Assembly: GCA_033557465.1 (NCBI GenBank) | Contig: CM066047.1 | Span: 7,828,234-7,892,233 of the forward strand | Source: Ichthyophis bannanicus | Taxonomy: Eukaryota > Chordata > Amphibia > Gymnophiona > Ichthyophiidae | Reading direction: 5' to 3' | Length of the DNA stretch: 64,000 nucleotides | Part shown: one piece after another, positions 40,601 through 49,750 of the stretch | Numbering within the stretch: the first letter of the stretch is position 1 | Layout of the letters: the number at the start of each line of letters is the position of its first letter | Notes under the pieces: generated by a model | The model's database searches: none | The model's input: only the letters and a program-made list of their open reading frames with translations | Told to the model about the DNA's origin: nothing | Made by a program: the position numbers and the translations under genes

Positions 40601-40870
40601 GTTACCGGAGGATGTAGTAAAGGCTGTTAGTGTAGCTGGGTTTAAAAAAGGTTTGGACAAGTTCCTGGAGGAAAGGTCCATAAACCATTATTAAGAAGGG
40701 ACCCAGGATATCAATGCTTGAACCAATACAAGCATTGTGGAACCTGTGTCCCTTGGGGAAACTGCTAGGTACGTATGACCTAGATTGGCCACTGTTGGAA
40801 ACAGAATACTGGGCTTGATGGACCTTGGTCTGACCCAGTATGGCATATCTTATGATCTTATGATCTTATG
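37662..40870 (+). mobile_element. CR1-A LINE with intact ORF2
   Basis: Starts within the last codons of ORF1 (AAAAAGGAGATAGAGCAGCT encodes KKEIEQL, stop TAG at about 37692-37694) and carries the complete ORF2. It ends in a 3' UTR with the octamer tail CTTATGATCTTATGATCTTA at about 40851-40870, a CR1 hallmark. 5'-truncated just inside ORF1 but otherwise undamaged, so it is a comparatively recent insertion into DIRS-derived unit 1. Confidence 0.92.
37731..40694 (+). CDS. CR1-A ORF2 protein: AP endonuclease and reverse transcriptase (intact)
   Basis: 987 codons from ATG 37731 to TAA 40692-40694 without a stop. Endonuclease, residues about 55-270: YANARSL (N62), GISETWW (E89), GGGVALYV, IMGDFNYPGIDW (D196, N198) and GNSDHSM (D264, H265). 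A basic linker spans about 280-480. RT, about 500-790: SPGQDGIHPRVL (relatives in this window have SPGPDGIH), GNYRPVSLTSVPGKMVETI, SQHGFRQGRSCLTNLL, DIVYLDFQKAFDKVPH, SGVPQGSVLGPLLFDIF and KFADDTKLF (FADD at 717-720). The C-terminal domain contains [40 protein letters not shown] and [20 protein letters not shown]. It nicks genomic DNA and reverse-transcribes LINE RNA at the nick. All catalytic residues expected for the family are present, so it may encode active enzyme; the missing 5' end makes expression doubtful. Confidence 0.93.
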   Translation: MVRKNVSLKDTTKSREVPKKSKVAQMPSSMEQTELKDPKLPMSTNSQINMNKIQSLKCLYANARSLQNKMGELEYIALNERLDMIGISETWWKEDNQWDTVIPGYKLYRNDRADQIGGGVALYVREGIESERIKVLQETKFAVESLWIEIPCKKGKAMAVGVYYRPPGQNEQMDDEMLKEIKEASKSYSAVIIMGDFNYPGIDWVSVTTGHAREIKFLDEINDCFLEQLVHEPTRGEAILDLVLSGTPDVVQEIRVLGPLGNSDHSMIAFDLISGGGIVRKSTVLPLNFRKGDYDRMRKTVKKKLKGAVAKVKDVHQAWVLLKNTILEAQTSCIPRFKKSGRKSKKLPAWFKAEVREAVVAKKASFKKWKKEPNDETWKQHKHWQVKCKALIRQAKREFEKKLAAEAKTRNKDLFKYIRSKKPVRESVGPLDDKGVKGALRGDKAIAERLNEFFASVFTEEDVGMLPTTEVVFKGVEELKEISIHREDVLQLLDKLKSSKSPGQDGIHPRVLKELKFEIADLLSVICELSLKSSLIPEDWRIANVTPIFKKGSRGDPGNYRPVSLTSVPGKMVETIIKNKITQHIDSHDLMGDSQHGFRQGRSCLTNLLCFFEGVNKQVDKGESVDIVYLDFQKAFDKVPHERLLAKLKSHGIGGSVLLWIRNWLKDRKQRVGLNGQFSQWRKVNSGVPQGSVLGPLLFDIFINDLESGITSEVIKFADDTKLFKVVKTQEDCGKLQEDLDKLEDWASKWQMKFNVEKCKVMHLGKNNPNYGYTMQGSTLGTTTQEKDLGVLVDTMLKPSAQCAAAAKRANRMLGMIRKGMENKTKDIIMPLYRSMVRPHLEYCVQFWSPYLKKDIAILEKVQRRATKMVKGMEGYSYEERLKRLGLFNLEKRRLRGDMIEVYKLMNGVERVNVDRLFTLSEYRKTRGHAMKLQGKLFKTNKRKYFFTQRVIKLWNLLPEDVVKAVSVAGFKKGLDKFLEERSINHY

Positions 40871-41050
40871 AGCCCTCGTGGAAGCATCTCCCCAGCTTTC
40901 AAAGAAAGCCTTTCAGAGATGTCACCACACATGCGTGGTCCCCTTCCTGCCCAGAGCCGACAAAGGAAGATGGCAAAATACAGCAACTACATGGGGAGGT
41001 TGGAGGGTTGTGAGGACTGATTCCTACTATCCCTGGAGAACACCTGTTAA

Positions 41051-41364
41051 GCATAGTTACTCATCTGTAACAGGTGGTCTCCAGGGAGAGCAGGAATCAG
41101 TCCTCATATATGGGTGACGTCAGCACCAACTGAACCCGTGCGGAGCATTTTCCCAGCTTTCAAAGAAAGCCTTTGGGAGATGCCACCACGCATGCGTGGT
41201 CCCCTTCCTGCCCAAGGATGCCATCGTACTCAGTCAGGTGCCATACCTAGAGCCCTACCAAGAAGATGGCAAAAATGGACAGCAACTCCAAGGGGAGGAA
41301 GGAGGGTTGTGAGGACTGATTCTTGCTGTCCCTGGAGAACACCTGTTACAGGTGAGTAACTACA
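41051..41364. mobile_element. Small DIRS-derived unit 2 (about 314 bp, inverted termini)
   Basis: The left terminus at 41051-41110 (GCATAGTTACTCATCTGTAA, then GAGCAGGAATCAGTCCTCAT) and the right terminus at about 41309-41364 (GTGAGGACTGATTCTTGCTG, then ACACCTGTTACAGGTGAGTA) are inverted repeats. The interior holds CAGCTTTCAAAGAAAGCCTT, CACGCATGCGTGGTCCCCTT and a GACGTCAGCACC block, all reverse-complementary to the right-terminal region of DIRS A (46600-46715). It lies between unit 1 and DIRS A in a head-to-tail row. No coding capacity. Confidence 0.82.
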
Positions 41365-41562
41365 TTTTCTCCAGGAACAAGCAGGAAGTCAGTACTCACA
41401 TATGGGACTCCCTAGCTACAGATTACCGAGGACCTGTAGAAAAAGATATGGCATCGCCATGAGCAATTGCCAGTGAAAGCTGAAGGCAGCCCGAGGACCC
41501 CGGATCCATGGATGACCACGCTCCTGGTAGCTGGAACAAGAAGGGTCGGAGGGCAGGAGTTG

Positions 41563-42540
41563 CTTAAACCCCTAACAGGTTACAGAGTACGGCCTGGCCG
41601 AAGGTGCTGTCCCAACGGGACTCCCTCTCCAGACAGTAATGCACCACAAAGGTGTGAGCGGAGGACCAGGTGGCAGCCTGGCAGATGTCTGCCAGCGGCA
41701 CCGAGTGCATGCTAGCGACAGACATCGCCATTGCTCGGACATCGTGCGCTGTGACTCAGCGATCCAGGGGAAGCGCGGCCTGGGCAAAGGCGATACAGTC
41801 CGCCACCCAGATGGACAAGGTTCACTTGGTGACCGCCAGCCCCAGGTGGCTGGGGTCATAGGAGACAAAGAGCTTCCTGGATCTGCAGTGGTCCCAGAGC
41901 CCTCTTGCAGTCCGCTGTGTGGAGAACCGCCGGTGCCCAGTTGGCATGGGGCTTCGGGAAGAAGGTGGGCAGCACTATCTCTTGGTTGAGATGGAAATCC
42001 GAGATAACCTTCAGGAGGAATTTGGGGTGAGTACGCAGGACCACCCTATTCCTGTAGAGCCTCATGTAAGGGGCCCTTGGCCATCAGCGCCTGGAGTTCG
42101 CTGACTCTCTGGGTAGAGGTGAGAGCCACCAGGAAGGCCACCTTCCATGACAGGTGCCGCAGCAAGCAGGTAGCCATGGGTTCAAACGGCGGCTTGGTGA
42201 GTGGCATGAAGACCGCACTGAGGTCCCATTCTGCAGGCGATGGGCGGGTGGGAGGCCTGGAAAGGAGCAAACCCCGCATGAAGCGGGAGACGAGCGGTTG
42301 CCTTGAGAAGGGTTTTCCCTCGATGGGGTGGTGGTTTGCTGAGATGGCACTCAGGTGAATCCTGACCGAGTTTGACTTCAGCCCAGCCTGTGAGAGGTGA
42401 AGAAGGTACTGCAGGACCAATCGGGTCGGGCAGGAAAACAGGTCCTCTTGGACCTGCGAGCACCACACTGAGAACCGGCGCCATTTGAAGGCATATGCCC
42501 ACTTGGTCAAATCCTTTCGTGAGGCCAGAATAATGTCCTC
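41563..42540 (-). pseudogene. DIRS A tyrosine recombinase, broken
   Basis: N-terminal part (42510-42046): WAYAFKWRRFSVWCSQVQED, NSVRIHLSAISANHHPIEGK and FLVALTSTQRVSELQALMAK (the catalytic Arg is in QRVSEL). After a frameshift: NRVVLRTHPKFLLKVISDFH, LNQEIVLPTFFPKPHANW and LHTADCKRALGP. The C-terminal core ends at TAA 41563-41565: AHDVRAMAMSVASMHSVPLA (HxxR is HDVR at 41735-41746) and TFVVHYCLERES (Tyr codon at 41636-41638). A TGA at 41756-41758 and at least one frameshift break the gene. Catalytic residues R, H, R and Y are all still visible. Confidence 0.85.
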
Positions 42541-42739
42541 AGATCTCCATAGGGAGATGGTAGGAGGCTAGGGCGACCCGCTCAACTGCCAAGCTGTAAG
42601 GGAGAGAGACCTCAAAATTGGGATGAAGCAGCAGACCCCCCTGCTGCATCAGCAGCCCTGGCGAGTTCCCTAGAGGAACCGGGGGCTCCGTCGAGAGGCA
42701 GAGTAATAGAGGGAACCACGGTTGCCTGGGCCACGAGGA

Positions 42740-43260
42740 TCACCGAGGCCCTGTCCTGCTGGACCTTGAGAAGGGTCCGAGCAATGAGTGGCGTGGGGGG
42801 AAGGCATACAGCAAGCCGCTGGTCCATGACAGGAGGAAGGCATCCGGAGCCACCCTACCCGGGTGAGAGAGGGGGCTGCAGAACCGGGGGAGCTGCAAGT
42901 TCACAGGGGTGGCAAAGAGGTCCAGGTCTGGAGTCCCCCAATGCTGGAAGAGCCACTGTGCCTTCTGGGGACACAGGCACAACTCGTGTGGTTGGAGGAC
43001 CCTGCTTAGCCGGTCCACTAATGTGTTGTCCTGGCCTGGGAGATAGGTGACTCGGAGGGTGATGCCCAGGCTCACTGCAAAAGAACACAAAGCCATCGCC
43101 TCCAGGCAGAGGCTGAAAGAGCCGGTGCCCCCTTGTTTGAACATCATGACCTGGTTGTCCGTCTGGACAAGCACTGCTTGGCGCTTCAAGCGGTGCCGGA
43201 AGGCCCTGAGCACAAGGACGGCGGCTCAGAGCTCCAACAGATTGATCTGCTGCCAAGCCT
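42740..43260 (-). pseudogene. DIRS A RNase H-like domain
   Basis: An open frame 43213-42740 with AVLVQTDNQVMMFKQGGTGS, MALCSFAVSLGITLRVTYLP and GQDNTLVDRLSRVLQPHEL. These match the RNase H domain of DIRS elements (TDNxxxxxxxNKQGG...PGxxNxxADxLSR), which degrades the RNA strand of the hybrid. Residues further downstream (WGTPDLDLFATPVNLQLPRF) correspond to the conserved DLFAT stretch of the connection to the recombinase. The first catalytic segment (DASxxGWG) lies upstream in a different frame and is decayed here. Confidence 0.83.
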
Positions 43261-43599
43261 CTTCAGGGGACCAAATCCCTTGCGTGCGCAGTTTCTCGCA
43301 ACAGGGAGGAATCTGTCGTCAAGTCCAGCTGATGTGTCGGTGTCTGGAAGGGCATGCCTTGGAGCAGGCTCCGTGCATCCCGCCACCAGGTCAGGGACTC
43401 CGCAAGGCAGGGTGTGACCGAGATGGGGTCTCGAAAACAGCCTGTTGCCTAGGTCCACTGTGTGCAAAGGCACCACTGTGTCGCCTGCATGTTAAAGTGG
43501 GTATGGGGTAAGACATGGACCGTGGAGAACATGTGGCTGAGAAGGCAATGCATTGACCGAGCAAAGATCATGCTGCGGCATTGCACATCGGACGCCAGG

Positions 43600-44400
43600 G
43601 ACACGAGGCATCTGCCCTGCCCTAGGGAAGAAAGACCATGGCCTGCAGTGTGTCCATGCAGGCCCCAATGATCTCCAGGGACTGCATCAGAGAGAGGTGA
43701 TATTTTGGATAGTTGACCATGAATCCCAGGTGCTCCAGAAGGTGAATGGTGCGGTCTGCGGCCCGACAAACCTTGGAGGCTGTGCCCCCTGTCACGAGCC
43801 AGTCATCTAGATAAGGATAGACAAAGGTGCCCTGCAACCGGAGGTGGGCCGCAGCCACGGCCAGGCATTTTGTGAAGACCTACTGGGAGGATCTGAGGCC
43901 AAAGGGGAGCACCCTGTACTGGTAGTGGTTCCCCTGCATCATGAAGTGGAGGTACCTTTTGTGCTTGGGGTGGACAAGGATGTGAATATAAGCATTCTTT
44001 AGGTCTAAGGAGCATAGCCAATCACCCTGCTGGCAGCAGTGTTCCAAGGGAGAGCATCTTGAACTTCTCCCGCACCAGGAACTTATTTAGGTTCAGCAGG
44101 TCGAGGATGGGTCAGAGACCCCACGTTCTTTTCTAGATGAAGAAGTATTGGGAGTAAAATTCTTATCCTCTGAGGTGCGGTGGGACTGGTTCCACTGCCC
44201 CATCCTCGAGGAGGCCAGCTAGCTCGAATCAGCAGGGCCTGCAGATGAAGCTGCCACAGCTCCCTGGGGAAGTACTGAAGGGGCAGCTGGTCCAGATTGA
44301 GGTGGGAGCTGGTCCAGATTGAGGAGATAGCCCTCCCGTATGACCTGGGAAACCCAGGCGTTGGTGGAGATTGATTCCCATCTGAGAACAAAGTGGACCA
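43600..44400 (-). pseudogene. DIRS A reverse transcriptase, broken
   Basis: The clearest part is the frame 43858-43622 with MAAAHLRLQGTFVYPYLDDW, LVTGGTASKV and HLLEHLGFMVNYPKYHLSLM. The YLDD catalytic motif is at 43802-43813. Further upstream, in scattered frames, are the counterparts of the fingers (RTWGLxPILDLLNLNKFLV, KMLSLGTLLPAG) and of FDLKDAYxHI. Several stops and shifts separate them. Not functional. Confidence 0.75.
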
Positions 44401-44449
44401 GATGCCCCCTGACCGGCAGCTGATTTGCCAGTGAACAAGAAGCTATGCT

Positions 44450-46335
44450 GATGTCCTCAAAGCCCCAAAGCTGGCTGAGCCGGCACCAGTGGTTGGGTCT
44501 TGGGACCCTTTGGCTTGCAAGGGCCATGGGCCGTGCCTTTTCCCTGGCCGCCCTGGTGCCGGCGGGTAGGGTGGGTAGCTCCTATTTGGGAACTCTTTCT
44601 AGTGGAAGACAGGCTTCTTGCCCTGCTGCTTCTTCTTGAGAGGGAGGAGGTCTTCCAGGAGAGGTAAGTACGGGTCACGTACTCCGTCTCAATCTCCGCT
44701 GCCTTGTCCTCCATGGGCTTGCCAAACAGTTGCTCCCCAAGACAAGGGACATCCAGCAGTTTCTCCTGGACCCACTGTTCCAGGTCTGAAGATTGGAATC
44801 AGGCCTGTCGGTAGGCTCCGATGCCAGCAGCCACCACCCAGGCGGAGGACTCAACATCATCGTATGCTGCCTGTGAGAGGTTCTTAGAACATTCTCTGAC
44901 GGACTTTGAGAGGGCCTGGAAACGGCGGAGATGGTCTCCGTCAAGGACCGCCACAAAGCCTCCAAGCTCATGCCAACATAGAGCCCTGGTAAGCCTTTTG
45001 CCAGAGGGCATTGAGCGTATGAGACTCTCTGCCCAGTGAGACCGAAGAATGAGTCTTCGAGCTCTTCTGCTTCCAAATGGAAAATTCGACTACCATCAAG
45101 GTGTGGGGAAGCTGGGCTTTCTGAAACACCAGCCCTGCTGGACTCTATAGATAGCGTCCAGGCACTTGCTAGCAATAGGGATAGAAGCCAGGTTCTCCCA
45201 CATGTGGAGGAGAAGCCGGTTGAGGATGGAGGGAACCAGGACCCTGAGGGTCTCCTTCAGGGAGCCTCACATTGAAGGATATCAAGCTCCTCTGCACGGG
45301 GCTCTTCCTCAGACTCGGTGGCGAGCACCAGGGCCCGCGTCATATCCCGGACAAACTCTAAGAAAGAGATGTCCTCGGGAGGAGACTGCTGCCTCTGGGT
45401 CAGTGGAGAGGGATCCGAGGGAAGGCCCTGGTGGGACCGGGTTTCCAGGGGGGTGTCCCCGTCGGATTCCCAGTCCGAGTAGTCCATGGAGGACTTGGGG
45501 TCGGACAGACTGAGAAGGGTTGGTGACCCATGCTGGGCTCCCGAGGCCGAAGTCTGCCTGGAGCCAGAGGCACTTGCCCACAAAGATCTCGTGCCCGAGG
45601 ACTGGGATGGAGATCGAGACCCTTGTGAGGCCTCTGGCTCTCGGGGGTCACTGCAGTGGCCTGGGGAGTCCTCAAGGTTGAGTTCCCTTCGGTCTCAAGG
45701 CACGTGCCGGCAGGGCCTGGCATCAGCACCTTCTGAGCAGTGAGGAACACAGAAACGCTGCGTTCCAAGACCAGCATTCGGGCCTACCACTCGGGAGTGG
45801 GGCCCTGCGACACCGATGCCAGGGTGACCAGGTCGGGAGTTGAGGAGAGGGGGTCCTCGCCAGAGTTACCCTCAGGAGTCTGGACGCCATCGCCAGAGGC
45901 CTCCATATCGGTTTGAGGTACCTTTCTGGGCTGCTCTCGCTCCAACTCTGGGATCTGCCGAGGGAGGCTGAGACACCAGGCGCGTGACTGCTCACGCTTG
46001 TCTGGCACCCTTGACAGTGCCCTCGCAACCTTCTTCTTCTTCCGTTCGTGTTCAGGTGAATCCTGGTTGGAGTGCCACTGGGCCTGAGGAGGAACCCTAG
46101 GGGACTCTAGGGGTTGCAGGGCCGTGGAGTGGGAGGCTACCTGAGATACCGGGGCTGCCTTATGGAAGAGATCATTCAGCTTCTGCTTATGACCCTGGAT
46201 GGCCTTGGAGGATATCTTCTTGCAGAGGGAGAATTGCTCCAGGTCATGGTCAGTTCCCAGGCACCTGAGACAACAGTCATGGGTGACCATGAGCAACATG
46301 TTCTTAGAGCACCTATCACATTTTTTGAAACCAGA
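44450..46335 (-). pseudogene. DIRS A gag-like protein, broken
   Basis: The N-terminal zinc-finger-like block is CDRCSKNMLLMVTHDCCLRC then LGTDHDLEQFSLCKKISSKA (46335-46210; CxxC...HDCCxxC...C pattern). It is followed by an Arg/Lys and Glu-rich stretch to about 45784. A second segment (45583-45257) has YSDWESDGDTPLE, QQSPPEDISFLEFVRDMTRA and RAEELDILQCEAP. Further segments at 45175-44675 carry the Tyr/Leu-rich region that resembles the capsid-like part of DIRS gag. Frames change at about 45780, 45590 and 45240. The same blocks appear in DIRS B (YSDWES, SPPEDISFLEFV). Confidence 0.78.
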
Positions 46336-46719
46336 GGGCGTTGGGGGAAAAAGGACCCCGGCGAGGTTGAAGATCCTCGATGCGGCCAGTGGTTAGAAAG
46401 GGTGCAAAAGCGCGGGGAGAAAAAGAAGGGCAAAAAAAAAAAGAATCCAGAGTCCAAGAGCCTAAGCAATAGAGCTCGGGATGGCAGGAAGAGGACCGGC
46501 GAAGGCAGGAAAGGCAAAAACAAAGTTAAGATTTGAAAAACTTTTTTCGGGGACAAGACGCACATCCAAAAGGCTCCACGGGAAAAGGGAGACTGAGTAA
46601 GATGGCACCCTTGGGCGAGAAGGGGACCACACATGTGTGGTGGCATTCCCAAAGGCTTTCTTTGAAAGCTGGGGAAATGCTCTGTGCGGGCTCCGTCGGT
46701 GCCAACGTCACCCATATAT

Positions 46720-46799
46720 GAGGACTGACTTCCTGCTTGTTCCTGGAGAACAGGCGAGTAACTATGCTTTCTCCAGGAACAAGGAGAAAGTCAGTCCTC
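46720..46799. repeat. Junction of DIRS A and DIRS B: inverted termini
   Basis: The right terminus of A (46720-46750, GAGGACTGACTTCCTGCTTG onward) and the left terminus of B (46769-46799, TTCTCCAGGAACAAGGAGAA onward) form a 31-bp inverted repeat with about three mismatches. They are separated by only 18 bp (CAGGCGAGTAACTATGCT). No other sequence separates the two elements. Confidence 0.88.
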
Positions 46800-46962
46800 A
46801 CATACATATGGGACTCCCTAGCTACAGGCTACTGAGAATCTAGAAAATATGGTCCAGCCATGTGCAGCTGCAAGCAAGTCTGAAGAGAGACTGACCCCAG
46901 TGTCCAGGGAGAACCACCACTCCAGTAGCCTGAACACAGATGAGTCGGAGAGTAGAAGTTGC

Positions 46963-47915
46963 CTAGACCCCAAAGAGATTATGGAGTACGGCCTGGCTGA
47001 AGGTGCTGTCCCATTGGGACTCCCTCTCCAGGCAATATTGAGCTGCAAAGGTGTGGACTGAGGACAAGGAGGCAGCCTGGCAGATGTCTGACATAGGGAC
47101 AGAGCACAAGCTTGCAACCGAGGTCACCATAGCTCTGATGTTGTGTGCCATGACCCGGCTCTCCAATGAGAGCCCAGTCTGCTCGTGGATAAAGGCAATG
47201 TAGTACGCCACCCAGGAGGACAGGGTCCGCTTAGTAACAGCCTCCCCCAGGTGACTGGAGTCGTAGGAAACAGAAAGCTGGAAGCTTTGCAGTGGTCTTG
47301 GGTACGTTGCAGGTAGAAGGACAGAGCCCTCTTACAATCCACAGTATGAAGAACGGCCGCCGCCTTGTTGGCATGGGGCTGTGGGAAGAAGGCGGGGAGC
47401 ACCACCTCCTGATTGAGGTGAAACGCGGACACCACCTTTGGAAGGAATTTAGGGTGGGTGCGAAGCACAACCCTGCTCTTATAGAACTTGGTATAGGATG
47501 GCTCGCCCACCAAGGTCTGAAGCTCGCTGACTCTGCGCACAGAGATGAGCGCCACCAGGAAGACAACCTTCCAGAAGAGGTAATGCATATGGCAGATAGC
47601 CAAAGGCTCAAAAGGCGGCTCGGTGAGTTGCGTCAAGACCACCTTGAGGTCCCATTCCGCCAGGGGTGGGTGGATGGAAGGCTTTGAGAGCAGAAGGCCC
47701 CATATGAACCGGGTAATGAGGGGCTGAGCAGAAAGAGGTTTCCCCTCCATAGAATGATGATGTGCTGAGAGTGCACTTAGGTGCACCCTGACGGAGTTGG
47801 ACTTATCCTGTTTGCGAGAGGTGAAGCAAAACACTAGCATCATGTGCACCTGGAAAGAGAGCATGTCAACCCTTGGCTCTACACAACAGTGAGAATCTGC
47901 ACCACTTGAAGGCAT
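46963..47915 (-). pseudogene. DIRS B tyrosine recombinase, one frameshift
   Basis: The main frame (47915-47124) holds SNSVRVHLSALSAHHHSMEG, TRFIWGLLLSKPSIHPPLAE, FLVALISVRRVSELQTLVGE (catalytic Arg in RRVSEL), RVVLRTHPKFLPKVVSAFHL, NQEVVLPAFFPQPHANKAAA and LHTVDCKRALSFYLQRTQDH. A frameshift at about 47200-47230 leads to the frame ending at 46963: AHNIRAMVTSVASLCSVPMS (HxxR is HNIR at 47134-47145), DICQAASLSSVHTFAAQYCL (Tyr codon 47035-47037) and the end AVLHNLFGV. This is the best preserved recombinase in the window. It catalyses integration of the circular cDNA. Confidence 0.88.
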
Positions 47916-48368
47916 AGGCCCATCTCGTGGAGTTCCTAAGAGAGGCCAGGAAGACTTCTTCCACCTCCCTTAGGAGGTTGAAGGGTGCTAAGTCTACTTG
48001 TTCAGCAGCGATGCTGTTAATGCCAGGGATCCCAGGTTGGGGTGAAGAAGGGAGCCCAACTCCTGGGTGAGTAGCCCCGGGGCATTCTCCAAAGGGACCG
48101 GGAGCTCCATTGAGAAGCGGAGCAACAGGGGAAACCAAGGCTGCCTGGGCCACTATGACTATGGAAGCCTTGTCTCGCAGGACCTTGAAGAGGGAAAGCA
48201 TACAGAAAGCCCTCCACACATGAGATGAGGAAGGCGTCCGCTGCTACCTGGGATGGGTGCAGCTGGGGACAGCAGGAGTGGGGCAGCTGAGCACTGGTCA
48301 GGCTGGCAAAGAAGTCCAGACTGGGTGCCCCAGAGTCGGAAGAGCCGCTGTGCCACCCTGGGGTCTAG

Positions 48369-48734
48369 TCACCATTCGTGCAGCTGGAGGACCCTGCTCA
48401 GTCTGTCCGCTAGGGCATTGTCCTGGCCTGGAAGGTATACCACCCTTAGAAGCATTTCCTGACTAATCACATACGAGCTGAGGGCTACTGCCTCCTGGCA
48501 GAAGCAGTAGCATCCTGTGCCCCCCTGTTTATTCAGGTAGAACATCGCGACCTGGTTGTCTGTTTGGAGTAGCACCGACTGGTGCTGCAGGCAGTGGTGG
48601 ATGGCCCTGATTGCCAGAGAAATGGCCCTGAGCTCCAGCAGGTTGATCTGCTGCTGGCTTTCCGTCAGGGACCTGTTGCCTTGCATGCGGAGTTCCTCGC
48701 AATGGGCACCCCAGCCCAGTAAGCAGGCATCCAT
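48369..48734 (-). pseudogene. DIRS B RNase H domain
   Basis: 122 codons, open: MDACLLGWGAHCEELRMQG (first catalytic Asp in DAxLLGWGA), QQINLLELRAISLAIRAIHH (Glu in the NLLELRA block), SVLLQTDNQVAMFYLNKQGG (second Asp, TDN) and LRVVYLPGQDNALADRLSRV (ADxLSR). All metal-binding positions typical of DIRS RNase H are in place. The frame stops at 48369 with LQLHEW, where the DIRS A counterpart reads on, so the stop is a mutation. It degrades RNA in RNA-DNA hybrids during replication. Confidence 0.85.
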
Positions 48735-48835
48735 GGTGAGGACCCTCTGGGGATTTGGGAACTGGAAGGGCTTGCCCTCCTATAGGTGCTGTGTGGCCTA
48801 CTATCAGTCAAGTGACTCTGCTAGTTGGCGGGACA

Positions 48836-49750
48836 CTACGACCTTGTTCCAGAGCCTGCCTGTGGCTTGTATCCACTGGGAGTGGAAACACCACTGGGCT
48901 GCCCGCATGAGAAGACAGGCGTTTGGAACCACATGGACTGGGGGATGCCATGTGGCCCATCAGGCAGTGCATGGACCGTGGGCAACACTGCATGACGGTG
49001 TTGCACTTCGGTGGCTACAGCCCTGAGGTGATGTGCCCTGTCCAAGGGAAGAAAGGCCCTGGCCTGAAGAGTGTCCAGCCAAGCCCCTATGAACTCAAAG
49101 TCCTGCGTTGGAGTGAAGTGAGACTTGGGGTGGTTTATCATGAACCCCAGATAGTGTAGAACACTGATGATGTGGGCTGTGGCCTGTTGCACCTCGGTGG
49201 CTGTGTTCCCCTTAATGAGTCAGTCATCCAGGTATAGGAAGATAAAGGCCCCTTGGAGACGGAGGTAGGTGGCCACCACTGCCAGGCATTTAGTGAAAAC
49301 TTGGTGTGAAGGCTAGACTGAAGGGTAGTACTCTGTACTGGTAGTGGTTGCCCCCGACCATGAACCTTAAGTACTGCCTGTGACTTGGATGAATAAGGAT
49401 GGGGGTGTAAGCATCCTTTAGGTCAAAGGAGCCTAGCCAATCTCCCTGCGGTAGGTAGGTCAGCAATGTTCCAAGGGGGAGAATCTTGAATTTCTCCAGC
49501 ACCAGAAATTTCTTAAAGGTTTCGCAAGTCCAGAATGGGCCTTAGGAAACCTGTTCTTTTTGGGACCAGAAAGTATCGGGAGTAGAACTCCCTGCCCCTG
49601 AGGTAGTGGGGTACTGGCTCCATGGCTCTGTCTGTGAGGAGGCCTGCGAGATCCTGCAGCAGCAGGGACTGGTGCAGAGGAGTCTGAGAGGGCTCTCCCA
49701 AGAAGAAGGGGGGAGGTGTCTGGTCCAGGTAAAGGAGATAGCCTTCTGTG
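48836..49750 (-). pseudogene. DIRS B reverse transcriptase, broken
   Basis: Segments in order: RGREFYSRYFLVPKRTGFLR then PILDLRNL (fingers; SRYFLVPKRxGxLRPILDLRxLN is a DIRS RT signature), LEKFKILPLGTLLTYLPQGD, WLGSFDLKDAYTPILIHPSH (first catalytic Asp in FDLKDAY) and RQYLRFMVGGNHYQYRVLPF. Then comes YLDD (49223-49234), followed by a TGA at 49220-49222 where DIRS A has Trp. Finally QQATAHIISVLHYLGFMINH and PKSHFTPTQDFEFIGAWLDT. Frameshifts occur at about 49510 and 49300. Confidence 0.85.

Larger units (their letters stand above)
37582..41049. mobile_element. Small DIRS-derived unit 1, split by CR1-A
   Basis: The left terminus at 37582-37650 (CAGTTACTCATCTGTAACAG then GACAGCAGGAATCAGTCCTC) pairs in inverted orientation with the right terminus at 41011-41049 (GAGGACTGATTCCTACTATC then GGAGAACACCTGTTA). 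Removing the CR1-A (about 37662-40870) leaves about 260 bp. Its interior (CAGCTTTCAAAGAAAGCCTT, CACACATGCGTGGTCCCCTT) is the reverse complement of the right-terminal region of DIRS elements A and B. No coding capacity of its own. Confidence 0.78.
41367..46750 (-). mobile_element. DIRS-type retrotransposon A
   Basis: Bounded by inverted termini: left 41367-41398 (TTCTCCAGGAACAAGCAGGA) and right 46720-46750 (GAGGACTGACTTCCTGCTTG). Minus-strand order is gag (about 46330-44450), reverse transcriptase (about 44400-43600), RNase H (about 43250-42740) and tyrosine recombinase (about 42540-41563). This gene set and the absence of LTRs, integrase and protease define the DIRS group, which integrates circular cDNA by recombinase without target-site duplication. 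All genes are frameshifted or contain stops. 5.4 kb is close to the usual size for the group. Confidence 0.87.

Noticed and set aside
41467..43858. Plus-strand open frames over DIRS A (for example 41639-41989, 43047-43511)
   Set aside because: They are antisense shadows of the minus-strand recombinase and RNase H genes, in GC-rich sequence; no recognisable domains.
46114..46536. Lys/Arg-rich plus-strand frame of 140 codons
   Set aside because: Antisense to DIRS A gag; the basic tail comes from an A/G-rich stretch. No independent evidence of a gene.
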